A stretch of 64,000 nucleotides of DNA from contig JAOWBW010002534.1 in NCBI GenBank assembly GCA_026119855.1, positions 1-64,000 on the forward strand, in the 5' to 3' direction. The notes beneath the pieces are model-generated. The model searched no databases. It saw only the letters and a program-made list of their open reading frames with translations, and was not told the origin of the DNA. The position numbers and the translations under genes were made by a program. This DNA is from Campanula takesimana (lineage: Eukaryota; Streptophyta; Magnoliopsida; Asterales; Campanulaceae). Shown in pieces: positions 43,898 through 56,376 of this stretch. Position 1 is the first letter of the stretch. The number at the start of each line of letters is the position of its first letter.

Positions 43898-46800
43898 AGA
43901 GTCGAAAAACAGAAGCAAGTCAAGGGGTAAATATGCAGATAAAGAGTGTGATCACTGTGGCAAGAAAGGGCATATTAAGAGATTTTGTTTTCAGCTGAAA
44001 AAGGAGAATAGAAAGCTCAGAGACAGAGATGGTAAGAAAGATGATAACAGCGATGGAGATCGAGTTGCTACAGCCACTGAGGATTTTCTTCTTGTCTATT
44101 ATGATGAGAGTATTAATTTCATAGGCAGTGAGGTAAGTTGGGTAATAGACAGTGGTGTTTCTATTCATGCCACCTCCCATTTAGATTTCTTTACATCCTA
44201 CACACCTGGTGAATATGGGTCTGTTAAGATGGGAAATGGTAATTTGGCAAAAATTGTTGGGATTGGTAATGTTTGCCTGGAAACGGAAGTTGGCATGAAG
44301 CTAGTTCTCAGGGATGTGAGGCATGTTCCAGATCTTCGTCTGAATTTGTTATCTGCAGGTAGACTCGACGATGATGGTTTTTGCAATACTTTTAGTCGTG
44401 GAAAATGGAAGCTTACCAGAGGTTCAATGATTGTGGCAAAAGGTACGAAGCATTCTACCTTATATTCGACGCAAGCAAAAGTATGCAAAGACAGTATTAA
44501 TGTTGCAGAGTCTGAGATTGCAGTTGAGCTTTGGCATAAGCGACTTAGCCATATGAGTGAAAAGGGAATGGAAGCATTGGCTAAAAAGAAACTCCTTTCT
44601 GGGTTGAAAAATATGCAGTTGAAGAAGTGTTCTCATTGCATGGCAGGTAAGCAAAATAGAGTTTCTTTTAAGAGTCGCCCTCCTTCTAGAAAACAAAAAT
44701 TTACTTGATCTTGTATACTCTGATGTGTGTGGTACGATGAAAACTAGAACACTAGGTGGTTCTCTTTATTTTGTGACTTTCATTGATGATCACTCTAGGA
44801 AGTTATGGGTTTATACCTTGAGTACCAAAGATCAAGTGTTAGATATGTTCAAAGAATTTCAAGCTTCTATTGAGAGAGAAATTGGGAGAAAACAGAAATG
44901 TATCCGGACAGATAATGGGGGTGAGTATACAGGTCCGTTTCATAGATACTGCAAGGAGAAGGGTATTCGGCATCAAAAAACACCTCCGAAGACACCGCAG
45001 TTGAATGGTATTGCAGAAAGGAATAAACAGGACACTTGTGGAAAGGGTTAGGTGTTTAGTTTCTCATGCAGGGCTTCCAAGAACTTTTTGGGGTGAGGCT
45101 TTGAGTACAGTTGTTCATGTACTAAATAAGTCACCTTGTGTTCCGCTGAATTTTGAAGTACCAAAAAAGTTTTGGACAGGTAAAGATGTATCTTATGATC
45201 ATTTGCGTGTTTTTGGGTGTAAGGCATTTGTGCATATACCTAAGGATGAACGGTCCAAGCTTGATACGAAGACACGTCAGTGCATTTTTGTAGGTTATGG
45301 TATTGATGATTTTGGCTACAAGCTTTATGATCTGATTGAGAAGAAGATTATAAGAAGCAGGGATGTAGTTTTTATGGAAGATCAGACTATAGCTGACATT
45401 GATAAAGCAGAGAAGACAGTGTCATATGACAGCGGTGATTTAATTGATTTGGATCCAGTTCCTTTGGGAGCAGCACCAGAGCGGGTTGAGAATGATTTTC
45501 ATGATCATATACAGGATACAAATGAGGCTGAGACTCCCATGCAGATAGATGAGCAGCAGCAGCAGACTGATGATGAGCATCAGCAGCAGCAGATTGATGT
45601 CCCACCTGCAGTTGTTCCTCTTAGAAGGTCAAATAGAGATCGGCAACCTTCGAGCAGGTATCCCATTACAAATTATGTGTTGTTAACTGATGGGGGAGAA
45701 CCTGAGTATTACCGAGAGGCTATTGATCATGTGGACAAAGATAAGTGGGAAAATGCCATGCAAGAAGAGATGAAATCTTTGCATGATAATCACACTTTTG
45801 AGCTAGTGAAGTTACCTGAGGGTAAGAGAGCACTCAAGAACAAATGGGTATACAGGTTGAAGACTGAAGAAAATAGTTCGCATCCAAGGTACAAGGCAAG
45901 ATTGGTTGTGAAGGGTTTCAGTCAGAAAGAAGGGGTAGATTTTGGGGAAATCTTTTCACCTGTTGTGAAGATGTCATCTATTCGAGTTGTTCTTGGTTTA
46001 GCTGCTAGTATGGACTTAGAGATTGAACAGTTAGATGTGAAGACCGCTTTTCTACATGGAGATTTAGAGGAAGAAATTTTCATGGAGCAGCCAGAGGGTT
46101 TTGTAGTAAAGGGAAAAGAAAACCTAGTCTGTAAGTTGAAGAAAAGCTTATATGGGTTGAAACAGGCTCCAAGACAGTGGTACAAGAAGTTCGAGTCATT
46201 CATGGAGGCACACAAATATACCAGGACAACTTCTGATCATTGTGTTTTTGTCAAGAAATTTCCTGATAATGATTTTATTATCTTGCTTTTATATGTTAAT
46301 GATATGTTGCTTGTTGGTCAGGATATCAGGAAAATTGACAAGTTGAAGAAAGAGCTTAGCAAGTCTTTTGCTATGAAGGATTTGGGTCCAGCAAAACAAA
46401 TTCTTGGTATGAGAATTAGCCGAGACAGAAAGGAAAAGAAGTTGTGGTTATCGCAGGAGCGGTATATCGAGAAAGTGCTTGAAAGGTTCAACATGGATAA
46501 AGCCAAGCCGGTTGGTACTCCGCTTGCCTGTCAGTTCAAGTTAAATTCAGAACAGTGTCCCTCCAGTGTAGAACAGAAACGGGAAATGGAACGAGTTCCG
46601 TATGCTTCAGCAGTTGGTAGCTTGATGTATGCAATGGTGTGTACAAGGCCAGATTTAGCTCATGCAATTGGTGTTGTTAGCCGGTATATCTCCAATCCAG
46701 GTAGAGAACATTGGGCTGCAGTTAAGTGGATTCTCAAGTATCTTAGAGGCACTTCCAGATTGTGTATTTGTTACGGAGAAGACAAGCCAGTTTTAGAAGC

Positions 46801-47261
46801 TTTCACAGATTTTGATATGGCTCGTGATTCTGATTCGAGGAAGTCTATATCGGGGTACTTAGTCACATTTGCAGGGGGCAGTGTCATGGCAATCAAAGTT
46901 ACAGAAATATGTTTCACTATCTACCACAGAGGCAGAATTCATCGCATCAACGGAAGCTTCAAAAGAGATGTTGTGGATGAAGCGGTTTACTCAAGAAATT
47001 GGGTGTATGCAAGAGAGGTATGTAGTTTTCTGTGATAGTCAGAGTGCTATACATCTTGCTAAGAACTCAAGTTTTCATTCCAAGTCGAAACATATTGATG
47101 TTCGTTATCATTGGATTCGAGATGCTCTAGAATCCAAGTTGCTATACATTGAGAAGGTTCACACTGATTGGAATGGTTCGGACATGATGACAAAGAGTTT
47201 GTCAAAGAAGAAACATGATACTTGCTGTGAGATCGCAGGTATGATGGAGTTCTCAACATAG
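43898..47261 (+). pseudogene. copia gag-pol, truncated and frameshifted
   Basis: In order: gag zinc knuckle CDHCGKKGHIKRFC (43947-43988); protease with WVIDSGVSIHAT; gag-pre-integrase ELWHKRLSHMS with CSHC; integrase with first Asp in LVYSDVCG, second in IRTDNGGEY and Glu in GIAERN; RT from about 45700 with KARLVVKGFSQKEG and LDVKTAFLHGDL; RNase H with KSISGYL, then SLSTTEAEFIAST; end at GMMEFST (47261). Frameshifts lie near 44690, 45050 and 46880. The catalytic RT box reads YVNDML instead of YVDDML (Asn codon 46298-46300), so even an unshifted copy should be polymerase-dead. The polyprotein would mediate reverse transcription and integration. Confidence 0.92.
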
Positions 47262-47264
47262 TCG

Positions 47265-47276
47265 CGAGGGGGAGTT
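47265..47276 (+). promoter_or_regulatory. Polypurine tract of the truncated copia element
   Basis: GAGGGGGAGTT immediately precedes the LTR start TGACAAAG. Confidence 0.75.
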
Positions 47277-48097
47277 TGACAAAGAGTTTTTCGGTCTCTC
47301 CTAAGTTGAGAAAAGCCCACGTTTCTTTTATGTTTTTAATTAATAAAAGCCCAAAAATTAGCCCATCTTTCCTTAGTCTATTAGGTTTTTTAATAGGTTA
47401 TTTAGTTTAGGTTTTGTGGCTAGTACGAGGGTTAGAGCAGCCGTAAACAGAGAGAAAAACACAATTCCCGCAGTACAATTCTTGTCAGCGCAGCAGTTTT
47501 CAAATCGCGATTCCCGCTTCTTTCGTGGTCCGATTTGAGTGATTTTTTCGCCTGGGTTTTCATAAGAGACAGATATTCGATCCTATCGGTGTCGATCGTA
47601 TTTTCAGGTCTCAATACATGTTATTTTCTGGTCCGAATCTGCTGCAGTTTTTGGTACTGTTTCTGGGGTTGTTTTGGTGTTTTGGTTTATATCAAGATTG
47701 TTTTCTTGATATTGTTGGTTGTATTATCTCTCTTGTACCGAACCTATTTTTCGTATTAGTGGATTGTTTCTGGACTTAGTCCCGTGGTTTTTACTTCTTG
47801 GTTTGAGAAGGTTTTCCACGTTAAAAATCTCCGGTGTTATTCTTGTTGCTAGGTGATTGTTTATCATTCTATTTTGCGTTGTTATTGCGTTATTGGTATT
47901 TTTTGCTCCTACTAGGTTCACACAAGTAGAGAGAATTTATTCCGCATATTTGTTCTCTCATCACCATCAAGGTATATACATTTATATATCTTGAGAAAAA
48001 CAATTTCTTGTGTGTTTTTCGCTGCAAAACTCTTTTAAAATTATTTTTCAATTCGGGTGTGTGAAGTGTTGTCGGAAGTGTTATCGTTGCACTGTCA
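47277..48097 (+). repeat. 3' LTR of the truncated copia element (821 bp)
   Basis: It begins TGACAAAGAG and ends GCACTGTCA, with short inverted termini TGACA/TGTCA. The right boundary is set by this terminal symmetry. Without a 5' partner the TSD cannot be tested. Confidence 0.75.
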
Positions 48098-48285
48098 ACA
48101 CCTTTGATAACACTTTCTTTAAACCAAGCCATTAACGAACATTTTCATACACTGTGCACTTGTGGTAATAAAACAAGCCGTTAATTTAAGTTTAACATGA
48201 GTACAAAAATTGAGGTATGAGAGAGTAGTGTGGAGAAAATTGTAATTAGTGGATAGTTGTTGTGAGTATGACAAGTGGTTCCATT

Positions 48286-49040
48286 TAGGGTGTGCATGGT
48301 TTGGTTTGGCTCGATTTTAGAATAATACCGATACCGAATCGTAACAAATCGGTTTCTATAGCTAAAGAACCGCCAGACTTCGGTTTATTTCTGTTTCGGT
48401 ACATCGGTTTCTTGGTTCATCATCGGTTCGGCTTCGGTATTGATTCGGTTTTCTACACAAATTTGTTGATTCTTAATAGTTTTTGTATGATAACAAAACA
48501 AAAGGTTTTGAAAATGATCATTTACATTCCACCCAAAAATAATAAGCACTTACAAACAAATGGTAGATTTAGAGGAGCTATAGAAAAATAAATGAATAAA
48601 AGGGATATTTGCTTATCAAAGACAAGGTATTTCATTATCAAAGACAAGGTATTTGCATATGCTCAATTCATATAAGACGATGACTATCACAAAATCTGCA
48701 ATTTGACTTGGAAAAGGTTATAGTAAAATTTAACAAAAAGACCAAGAGGATAGAGAGAGAGAGAGAGAGAGAGAAAGAGTAATAAAAACAATGAGGTGGA
48801 AGGGCAGACACAAATATATGTATATATACTATAATTTAGAACGACCTAGTTAGAGTTTCGGTTCGGTTCGATTTTACACTCGGTTGCAAAAGCTAACAAC
48901 CAAACCGTAACCGAAACCTTCGGTTTTCTAAAATACAGAAACCGTACCACTTAAATCAATCAGTTACTCGGTTTTATCAGTTCGGTTAATCAGTTTTTGG
49001 TGCGGTTTCTCGGTTTTTTCGGTTTTAATGCTCACCCCTA
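48286..49040. mobile_element. Non-autonomous hAT MITE (755 bp), 8-bp TSD
   Basis: Begins TAGGGTGTGCATGG and ends ATGCTCACCCCTA, imperfect inverted repeats, flanked by identical GTTCCATT octamers at 48278-48285 and 49041-49048. Subterminal regions are rich in TTCGGTT/AACCGAA motifs in both orientations. A (GA)n run is at about 48751-48776. No transposase. Confidence 0.9.
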
Positions 49041-49048
49041 GTTCCATT

Positions 49049-49507
49049 AAACAAAAAAGTATTTGAACTTTTTATGGGTGGTCATGTGACTTATTAATAG
49101 AATACACAAAGTGAATTTTTTTACCCCTATTGTGGGACCGAGCGGATATATCTTAAACAATAACTTCTTAAATTAATTTGAAAAAAAAAACATTTATTTA
49201 TGTAGTCATGAGCGAAACATTTTTATTACTAAAAAAATAATAAAAATTAGTTATTTTATTTAATAAGTAAATAATCTAAATTTATATTAAAATTAGTTTT
49301 TCATTAATCCACGTTAACAAATATTTATTTTTTATTTTCTCTGTAGTTACATAATTTTGTAAATTAAACACTCATATCAACGTCAATTGTGATATCTTAA
49401 ACGTTAAACACATGAGAATAATAACTTAATACAGAACATGCTTACGAAAACAAAGCAATTAAAATAGTAGATAAATGCTATGTAATATCAAGGTTGTTGA
49501 TAGCATA
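49049..49507. other. AT-rich sequence, no gene
   Basis: Nothing recognisable. Together with 48098-48277 it is the older sequence into which the hAT MITE inserted. Confidence 0.4.
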
Positions 49508-49792
49508 TACTCCCTCCGTCCCAGCAGAAGTGTCACAAACTTTTGGGACACAGAGATTAAGAAAAGGTAGTAGATGTGTGGTAGAAAATGAAGAGAGATA
49601 TGAGTGGGGTAAATAGTAGTGTTGGTTGAATAAAATGAGTGGTGGAAAATGAAGAGAGAGAATGAGTGGGATTAAATAGTGGGGTTGGTTGAATATAAAA
49701 GCATTAAAAGTTTGTCATTTTGGGTAGTGACATTTGTGCTGGGACGGACCAAAAGGGAAATTAGTGACACTTCTGCTGAGACGTAGGGAGTA
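49508..49792. mobile_element. Stowaway-like MITE (285 bp)
   Basis: TACTCCCTCCGTCCCAGCAG and CTGCTGAGACGTAGGGAGTA are inverted ends with one or two mismatches. GAAGTGTCAC/GTGACACTTC extends the pairing. Confidence 0.9.
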
Positions 49793-50085
49793 TATGCTCA
49801 ATCAGATATGCTTTGAGAGCCAAGTCTTTGGATTTGTTTTGGAGAGCCCGTTTGCGTGCCATATATATGGTGATACTATTTCTGACAAGTAAATTTTTCC
49901 TCATGTAGGTGATTGTATCATCTTGCTCAATTGGAGTTGACTTTCTTTCCCTTCCCATTATTTTTTAATTTATCTGTCCAGAACTCACTCACATCGTCAT
50001 AGGCAAAGTTCTTTTACAAATCTCCTCGAGCCAAGTTTGATTAGAATCATTTTCGAAATTTTGATAATTGGTTCCGAAATTATCC
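49793..50085 (-). pseudogene. Unrecognised coding-like remnant
   Basis: Minus-strand reading gives MDNFGTNYQNFENDSNQTWL from an ATG near 50085 and a further open stretch (ARKRALQNKSKDLALKAYL), separated by stops. It resembles the start of a transposon-encoded DNA-binding protein, but I cannot name the family. It is cut at the 3' side by the MITE at 49508-49792. Confidence 0.25.
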
Positions 50086-50485
50086 ATAATCAAAAATATT
50101 ATTTTGCTTAATCTTAGAGAGAGAAAGTATGGAAGAAGATGTGTAAAAAATATATAATATTAGGGTTTATTCATAGGGAAAAGAAAATTATGAACTTTTT
50201 TGATATTTAGCATAAACGACGCCGTTTAAGGTAAATCAAAATTAAAAAAATAAACATTTGAATTGTTTTTGGTTCACTCACACATTTCGCTCATGGTTTG
50301 CTCGCATTGTGAGTGAAACAATTTCGCTCACGGGTTTGTACGAAAATCCGCTCACCCTTACATCACTTGAGTGAATATTCGCTAATCAATTTTCATTTGG
50401 TGAGCGAACATTACATGATCTAAGAGTAATGCTACATTACAAAAGCCGTGTAGCATGAATAAACGCTAAAAAAGCTTTAAAAATA

Positions 50486-50489
<4 letters not shown>

Positions 50490-50532
<43 letters not shown>
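50490..50532. repeat. (CA)n(TA)n microsatellite
   Basis: About 17 CA units followed by TATATATA. Confidence 0.9.
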
Positions 50533-50533
<1 letters not shown>

Positions 50534-50679
50534 TGGGCGGACTCAAAAATCATATTTAATGGGTGCCAACAAATATTTAATTTACTTATTCACAAATTTT
50601 AAGCAATAATTCACAAATCGATAAATCCGGCATAAAAATGAAGATTAATTTTAAAAAAATAAGTTTTGTATGAACATAT

Positions 50680-51630
50680 TGTTAAACAAAATATGAAAAA
50701 CTAACAGAATAACATGAATGAAAAACAGAAGCAGAATTTAAAATAAAATTGAAACAGTAAGCAGAAAATTAAAACCAATACTGTAAATTGCCCGAGTCGT
50801 GTGAAACACACTCTCCTTAAAGCAATTTCGTCCCCTCACCAAATTGTGCTTGAGGATTTGTCGGACGGTTACTTCCCAGGATGAAACGGCGCGGACCGGA
50901 ATGTAAGTGCACAAAGGAACTTCCGGCGAATTGATACTGAGCTTGGTCTTGATCACCACCAATGCAGAATGCAGGAGAGCAACAGAAAGAGGGATTTATC
51001 AATATGCAACACAAGAAGATTGCAAGGGACTGTTGGTGGAACATTTCGTGTGTGTAAACTGGTGGAGTAGGTCTGTTAATATAGCACTCAAAGGTAAACT
51101 GAAGGGAGGAATTAACACAGAGTTAATTTGGAAGTCTAAGTGTTTTAGCTTACCAAAACTGATTAAGAAACTCAAAGGCCTGGACTGTTTTGTCCAAAAA
51201 AAATAGCAAAAAGTGGGTTCGCGCGAGTAGCCCATTTCGGGGCTCCATTCGTGTCCGCAGGACGCGCTTGCACATGAGTTCGGTAGCCGGTAGGCAAATC
51301 GGGCCCTTGATTTGCACCCCCCCTGCGCACCTGTGCGCGAGAGAGAGCCTCTATGCCACACATTCATACCACTATGGAAAACATAGTAGTATATAAACTT
51401 ACCCACTTTCACATATTTTTTCAATGTGGGATAACACATTATCCTCATTCCAACCCACTTACTTTGAGCCTTTATATCTCACTCATCCCTTAACCAAATT
51501 GGACAAATGAATAATCAATCTTCATGTCCTCATGGAGTAGAACACAAACCCATAAACATTTTGTCATTTCGACAAATAATTCATTTAAGAAAATACTCAT
51601 TATTTCCTTCAAAACACACTTTTTCCAACA
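50680..51630 (-). repeat. 3' LTR of the full-length copia element (951 bp)
   Basis: TGTTAAACAAAATATG to ACTTTTTCCAACA on the plus strand. It contains about 47 bp (51240-51290 region) absent from the 5' LTR. Confidence 0.95.
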
Positions 51631-51642
51631 ATCCCCCACATG
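51631..51642 (-). promoter_or_regulatory. Polypurine tract of the full-length copia element
   Basis: In element orientation ATGTGGGGGAT directly precedes the LTR start TGTTGGAAAA. Confidence 0.8.
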
Positions 51643-52188
51643 AAGAAATAATGCGGAATATGGTGATCAAGTCCGGCAGACGAAAACTTGCATACGATAG
51701 ATGTGGGAATGCCTATTGAATCTTCGCTCGTACAAGCATATTTACTCTACTCGCAAGTCGATAGACGTGATGTCCTTGAATCGTTATGCTTTTTATGTAG
51801 CCGATCATATGCTTGACACAAGTAACGTCCTAACTCATTTCAATTCTCATAGTTATGTTCGTTCATGGCCCTGAACATAAGCTTGGTTCTGTGAGAGAGT
51901 CTAAAATTTGAGCCTCACGCAATTCTCCTCGAAGCGGCCCCACTTCTCTCTCATATAGGTGATTCTTATAAGTAACCCGTATTACCCCACTCGAATTTTT
52001 CGACGCGTAAGAATCATTAAAAGCCAAATGCTTATCCTCATCCTTTCGGGATGTAACTAACAGGAATGGAGATGGGGTTGATTCCCCCACAGTGACGCGA
52101 CAAGTCTTTTAACAGTTAGGTTGTCCCATTGAATCTAGTTCTTGGGATCTCCAGTCATCTAGATTGGGTTTTCCACTGTGTTTAACTT
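51643..52188. other. 3' untranslated stretch of the copia element
   Basis: About 550 bp between the pol stop and the polypurine tract. A 75-codon open frame (52090-51863, minus) shows no known domain and is not called as a gene. Confidence 0.5.
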
Positions 52189-55032
52189 TTAAGAGGCTTT
52201 AAGTCCCATTCCCCTCGCTGAACTTTCAACTAACTCTCTATTTAACCCTTTGGTTAACGGATCCGCTAAATTTTCCTTTGACTTAACATAGTCAATGGAA
52301 ATTGTACCAGTTGAGAGTAGTTGTCTAATGGTATTATGTCTTCGACGTATGTGTCTAGACTTACCATTGTACAAATGATTATGTGCCCTTCCAATTGCTG
52401 ATTGGCTATCGCAATGTATACATATTGGTTGCACAGGCTTTGTCCATCTTGGAATATCTTCTACAAATTGGCGTAGCCACTCGGCTTCTTCACCACATTT
52501 ATCTAACGCTATAAACTCAGATTCCATTGTGGATCTAGCTATAACCGTTTGCTTAGAAGATTTCCATGATATAGCTGCTCCTGCTAATGTAAACACGTAT
52601 CCGCTCGTAGACTTTGAGTCTTTTATATCGGATATCCAATTAGCATCACTATATCCCTCAATCACAGCTGGATGTCTAGTATAGTGTAATGCATACTCTC
52701 GAGTATGTCTTAAGTACCTTAGTACTCTCACTATACTTCTCCAATGCTCCGCTCCAGGATTGCTTGTATATCGGCTCAGTTTGCTAACTGTGTAAGCAAT
52801 ATCTGGCCTTGTACAACTCATCAAATACATTAGACTTCCAATGATTCTCGAGTATTCAACTTGAGAAACTGGTTCGCCTCTATTCTTTGAGAGATGTTGA
52901 CTCATGTCGATTGGGGTTCTAGCTGTAGCTAAATCATCCTTGCTGAATTTTTCAAGAATTTTATCCACATAATGTGACTGGCTTAAAGCAAGTCCATTTG
53001 AAATTCTAGAAATTTTCACGCCAAGAATTACATCAGCTAAACCCATGTCTTTCATGTCAAACTTTGATTTCAACATATTCTTTGTGGATTTTATCATCTT
53101 ATCACAACTTCCTATGATAAGCATGTCGTCTACATAAAGACACAAAATGACGTAGCCATTTTCCGTAATTTTAACATAGACACATTTATCACATTCAATT
53201 ATTTTAAATCCACTTTCCAACATGGCTTGATCAAACTTTTGATGCCATTGTTTTGGTGCTTGTTTCAAGCCATACAAAGACTTTATTAACTTGCACACTT
53301 TATTTTCTTGCCCCGCTGGCGCAGAAAACCCTTCCGGTTGTTCCATGTAAATTTCCTCTTCTAATTCTCCATTTAGAAAGGTTGTTTTAACATCCATTTG
53401 ATGTACTTCAAGATTCCGCAAAGCAGCTATGGCAAGTATCATCCTTATAGATGTTATTCTCGTAACTGGAGAATACGTGTCAAAGTAATCAAGGCATTCC
53501 TTTTGCTTGTAACCTTTAATCACAAGTCTTGCCTTATACTTGTCGATTGTTCCGTCCGTCTTCATTTTCTTTTTAAAAATCCACCTATAGCCTAGTGGTT
53601 TACTTCCCGGAGGAAGATCCACTAACTCCCAAGTGTGATTTTGTAAAATGGAATCAATCTCACTTTTTATGGCCTCTTTCCACAAAGGTCCTTCCGAAGA
53701 GTTCACGGCCTCTTTGTAACTTTGTGGTTCACCTTCAAGCATATAGGTTAAAAAATCCGGGCCAAAAGATTTTTCTACCCTACCTCGTTTGCTCTGTCGA
53801 GGTTCCACCTCTTCTTCATCATTTCCATCATGATGATTTTCTTCATCTCCTTCTTCTTCTATTGAATCATGTGTTCTTTTAGACGAGCTAGCTCCGTCTC
53901 TCTTACATGGAAACACATTTTCAAAGAAAGAAACACTCCTTGATTCCATTATAGTATTCTTGTGTATATCTTCAATTTCTGATTTATGCACAAGAAATCT
54001 ATAAGCACTGCTATTGTGAGCATACCCAATAAATATGCCATCAATAGTTTTTTGTCCAATTTTCACCTTTTTAGGTGGTGGAATTGCAACCTTCGCAAGA
54101 CACCCCCACACTCGCAAGTATTGGTAAGATGGCACTCTTCCATGCCACATTTCGTAGGGGATCTTATTTATTTTCTTTCGAGGCATTTTATTTAACACAT
54201 AGTTAGCCGACAATACGGCTTCACCCCACATGTTATCCGGTATCCCCGAACTAATTAACATGGCATTCATCATGTCCTTTAGAGTCCGATTTTTCCGTTC
54301 CGCAACTCCATTGGATTGTGGTGTATAAAGTGGTGTTGTTTCATGTTTTATTCCATGTTGAGAACAAATACCTTCAAAAGGAAATTCATACTCACCACCA
54401 CGATCACTTCTTATGACTTTTATTTTCCGGTTAAGTTGATTTTCAACTTCATTTTTATAGAGAACAAATTTTTCTATTGCCTCATCTTTACTTTTGAGAA
54501 GATACACATAACAGAATTTTGTACTATCATCCACAAAAGTCATAAAATACTTATTGCCCCCTCGTGATTGTATTGACTTGAAGTCACATAAATCCGTGTG
54601 AACCAAATCAAGTGGTTCATTATTTCTTTCAATAGAGTGGAACGGAGGTTTTGTGAATTTTGCTTCAACACAAGTTTTACATTTATGTTTGTAGTCTATT
54701 TTACATTTTGGTATGCAATTCAAGTTAATTAATCTACGTATAGTATCATAATTAACATGTCCTAATCTACCATGCCACAAATTAGAGGACTCAAGCAAGT
54801 AAGCAGAAGAATTATTCATTTCATTAACTTTTGGCTTATTAGCCATTACATTTGCAACCATACCACTTGGCTTATTAGCCATTACATTTGCTTTCACAAC
54901 CATTCCACTAAGCTTGAACATACCATCACTCATATAGCCTTTGCCTACAAACATTCCACTCTTAGACAATGTCACCATATCGGATTCAAACACAACACAA
55001 AACCCGTGCTTAACCAAAAGTGAACCGGACAC
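52189..55032 (-). pseudogene. copia pol: integrase, RT and RNase H in one open frame (about 947 codons)
   Basis: No stop interrupts this frame. Residues 80-140 hold the gag-pre-integrase domain (LWHGRLGHVNYD, CKTCVEAK). Then comes integrase with catalytic Asp in LVHTDLCDF, Asp in VIRSDRGGEY and Glu in GVAERKNRT. RT follows, with KARLVIKGYKQKE, MDVKTTFLNGELEEEIYMEQ, SLYGLKQAPKQW and intact YVDDMLI. RNase H has EGYSDANW, KSTSGYVF and STMESEFIAL, and the end is ADPLTKGL near 52250. Near residues 50-70 a 13-residue piece (NVMANKPSGMV-type) is duplicated in tandem. It is labelled pseudogene because a one-base loss in an A run near 55040 separates it from the protease and gag upstream. Confidence 0.9.
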
Positions 55033-56288
55033 TAGATTTTTCGGATGTCGGGAACATAAAGCACATTACTAAGAGTCACCTCTTTTCCGGAAGTCATTTT
55101 GAGCACCACATTCCCTTTACCCTTCACCTCGGAGGTAGCCGAATTTCCCATAAACAATGTTTCTCCACTTTTAAAACCTTCAAATGTACTAAACATGTCC
55201 TTGTTGGAACAAACATGTCGAGTAGCCCCGGTGTCGATCCACCATTGATTTTGGTTTGAACCACCAAATTTACCTCGGAAATTACCGCCAGCAAAGTCAT
55301 ATCGGCAACTTCATTTGTCATAACATCAACCATATTAACTTGCTTCGTAGGCTTTCTACACTCGGAGGACTTGTGGCCCGCAATACCACAATTATAGCAC
55401 GTTCCAACAAATTTCTTCTTTGAAATTCCTCCTTTAGCCTTCAAACTAGAACCTTTTCCGGGCACAACTTTAGCTTTCCCTTTATTCTTGGAGCTACCAC
55501 CACCATGCTCCACCACATTAGCTTTTGCCACAAGAAGGTGATTCAACTTTTTTTCTGCAACCCTATTCTCTTCCTCAATACGGAGACGAATAGCAAGCGC
55601 TTCCACATCCATAGTCTTTCGCTTATGTTTTAAATAATTCTTAAATCCTTCCAAGAGGGAGGTAACTTTTAAATGATAGAAGACACTTGAAAGTTATCAC
55701 ACATCATCATTCCCTCAGCAAGAATTTCATGAATTATAACTTGCAACTCTTCCACTTGACTCCTAACAGTTTTAGAGTCTACCATCTTGTAGTCGAGGAA
55801 ACGGCCTACAATAAATTTCTTTGTACCCGCATCATCAACTTTGTACTTATGCTCCAAGGATTCCCATAACTCCTTTGCCGTCTTCTTCACACTAAACACA
55901 TTGTAAAGTGTATCCGACAACCCATTGAGCACATAGTTTCGGCAAAGAAATTCAGAATGCTTCCAAGCATCAAGAGCGATTACAGCCTGCGGATCAGCCT
56001 CGTTTTCACCCAACACAGGCGGATCTTCTTGAGAAACCTTGCTAAATTCAAGGTAGTCAAATAAAAGAGCATCTTTTGTTGCCAACGTTTGAAATCTTAG
56101 CCAACAAATTTCTCCGGTTTCTCACTATGATGAGCCGGAACAGTTGGAACAACCACATTCCTTGAATTGGTTTCCACACGATTCGTATCCTCCGTACGAG
56201 GAGTCTCGGAATCCTTTCCCGAACCAGTTGCAGATTTGTTAGCATTGCTCGAGTCAACAGTCATTTCTGAAACGAAATCAGAAACCAT
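55033..56288 (-). pseudogene. copia gag and protease, broken
   Basis: It starts at 56288 or 56264 (MTVDSSNANKS). A TAA follows EKFVG near 56100, and frameshifts lie near 56020, 55655 and 55250. The gag core is visible as WKHSEFLCRNYVLNGLSD, KELWESLEHKYKVDDAG and EELQVIIHEIL, then zinc knuckle CYNCGIAGHKSSEC (about 55400). Protease follows in another frame with WWIDTGATRHVC (Asp-Thr-Gly at about 55228-55236). The gag would form the particle and the protease would process the polyprotein. Confidence 0.88.
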
Positions 56289-56376
56289 TAGTTACTGTTT
56301 TATTTTCGTTTTCTGTTCAGTTCTGTTTTTTTTTCCGTTATCCTTCGAAGAAGGAATCGTGAAATTACTTTAAGAT

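Larger units (their letters stand above)
43898..48097 (+). mobile_element. Ty1/copia retrotransposon, 5'-truncated
   Basis: It retains the end of gag, the whole pol region and a 3' LTR, but no 5' LTR, primer site or gag N-terminus. The left break lies just before the zinc knuckle, where an in-frame TGA precedes recognisable gag sequence. Overall similarity is to the Tnt1/Tork-like group. Confidence 0.9.

Noticed and set aside
53398..54567. Several plus-strand frames over the copia pol region
   Set aside because: Antisense shadows of the 947-codon minus-strand pol frame.
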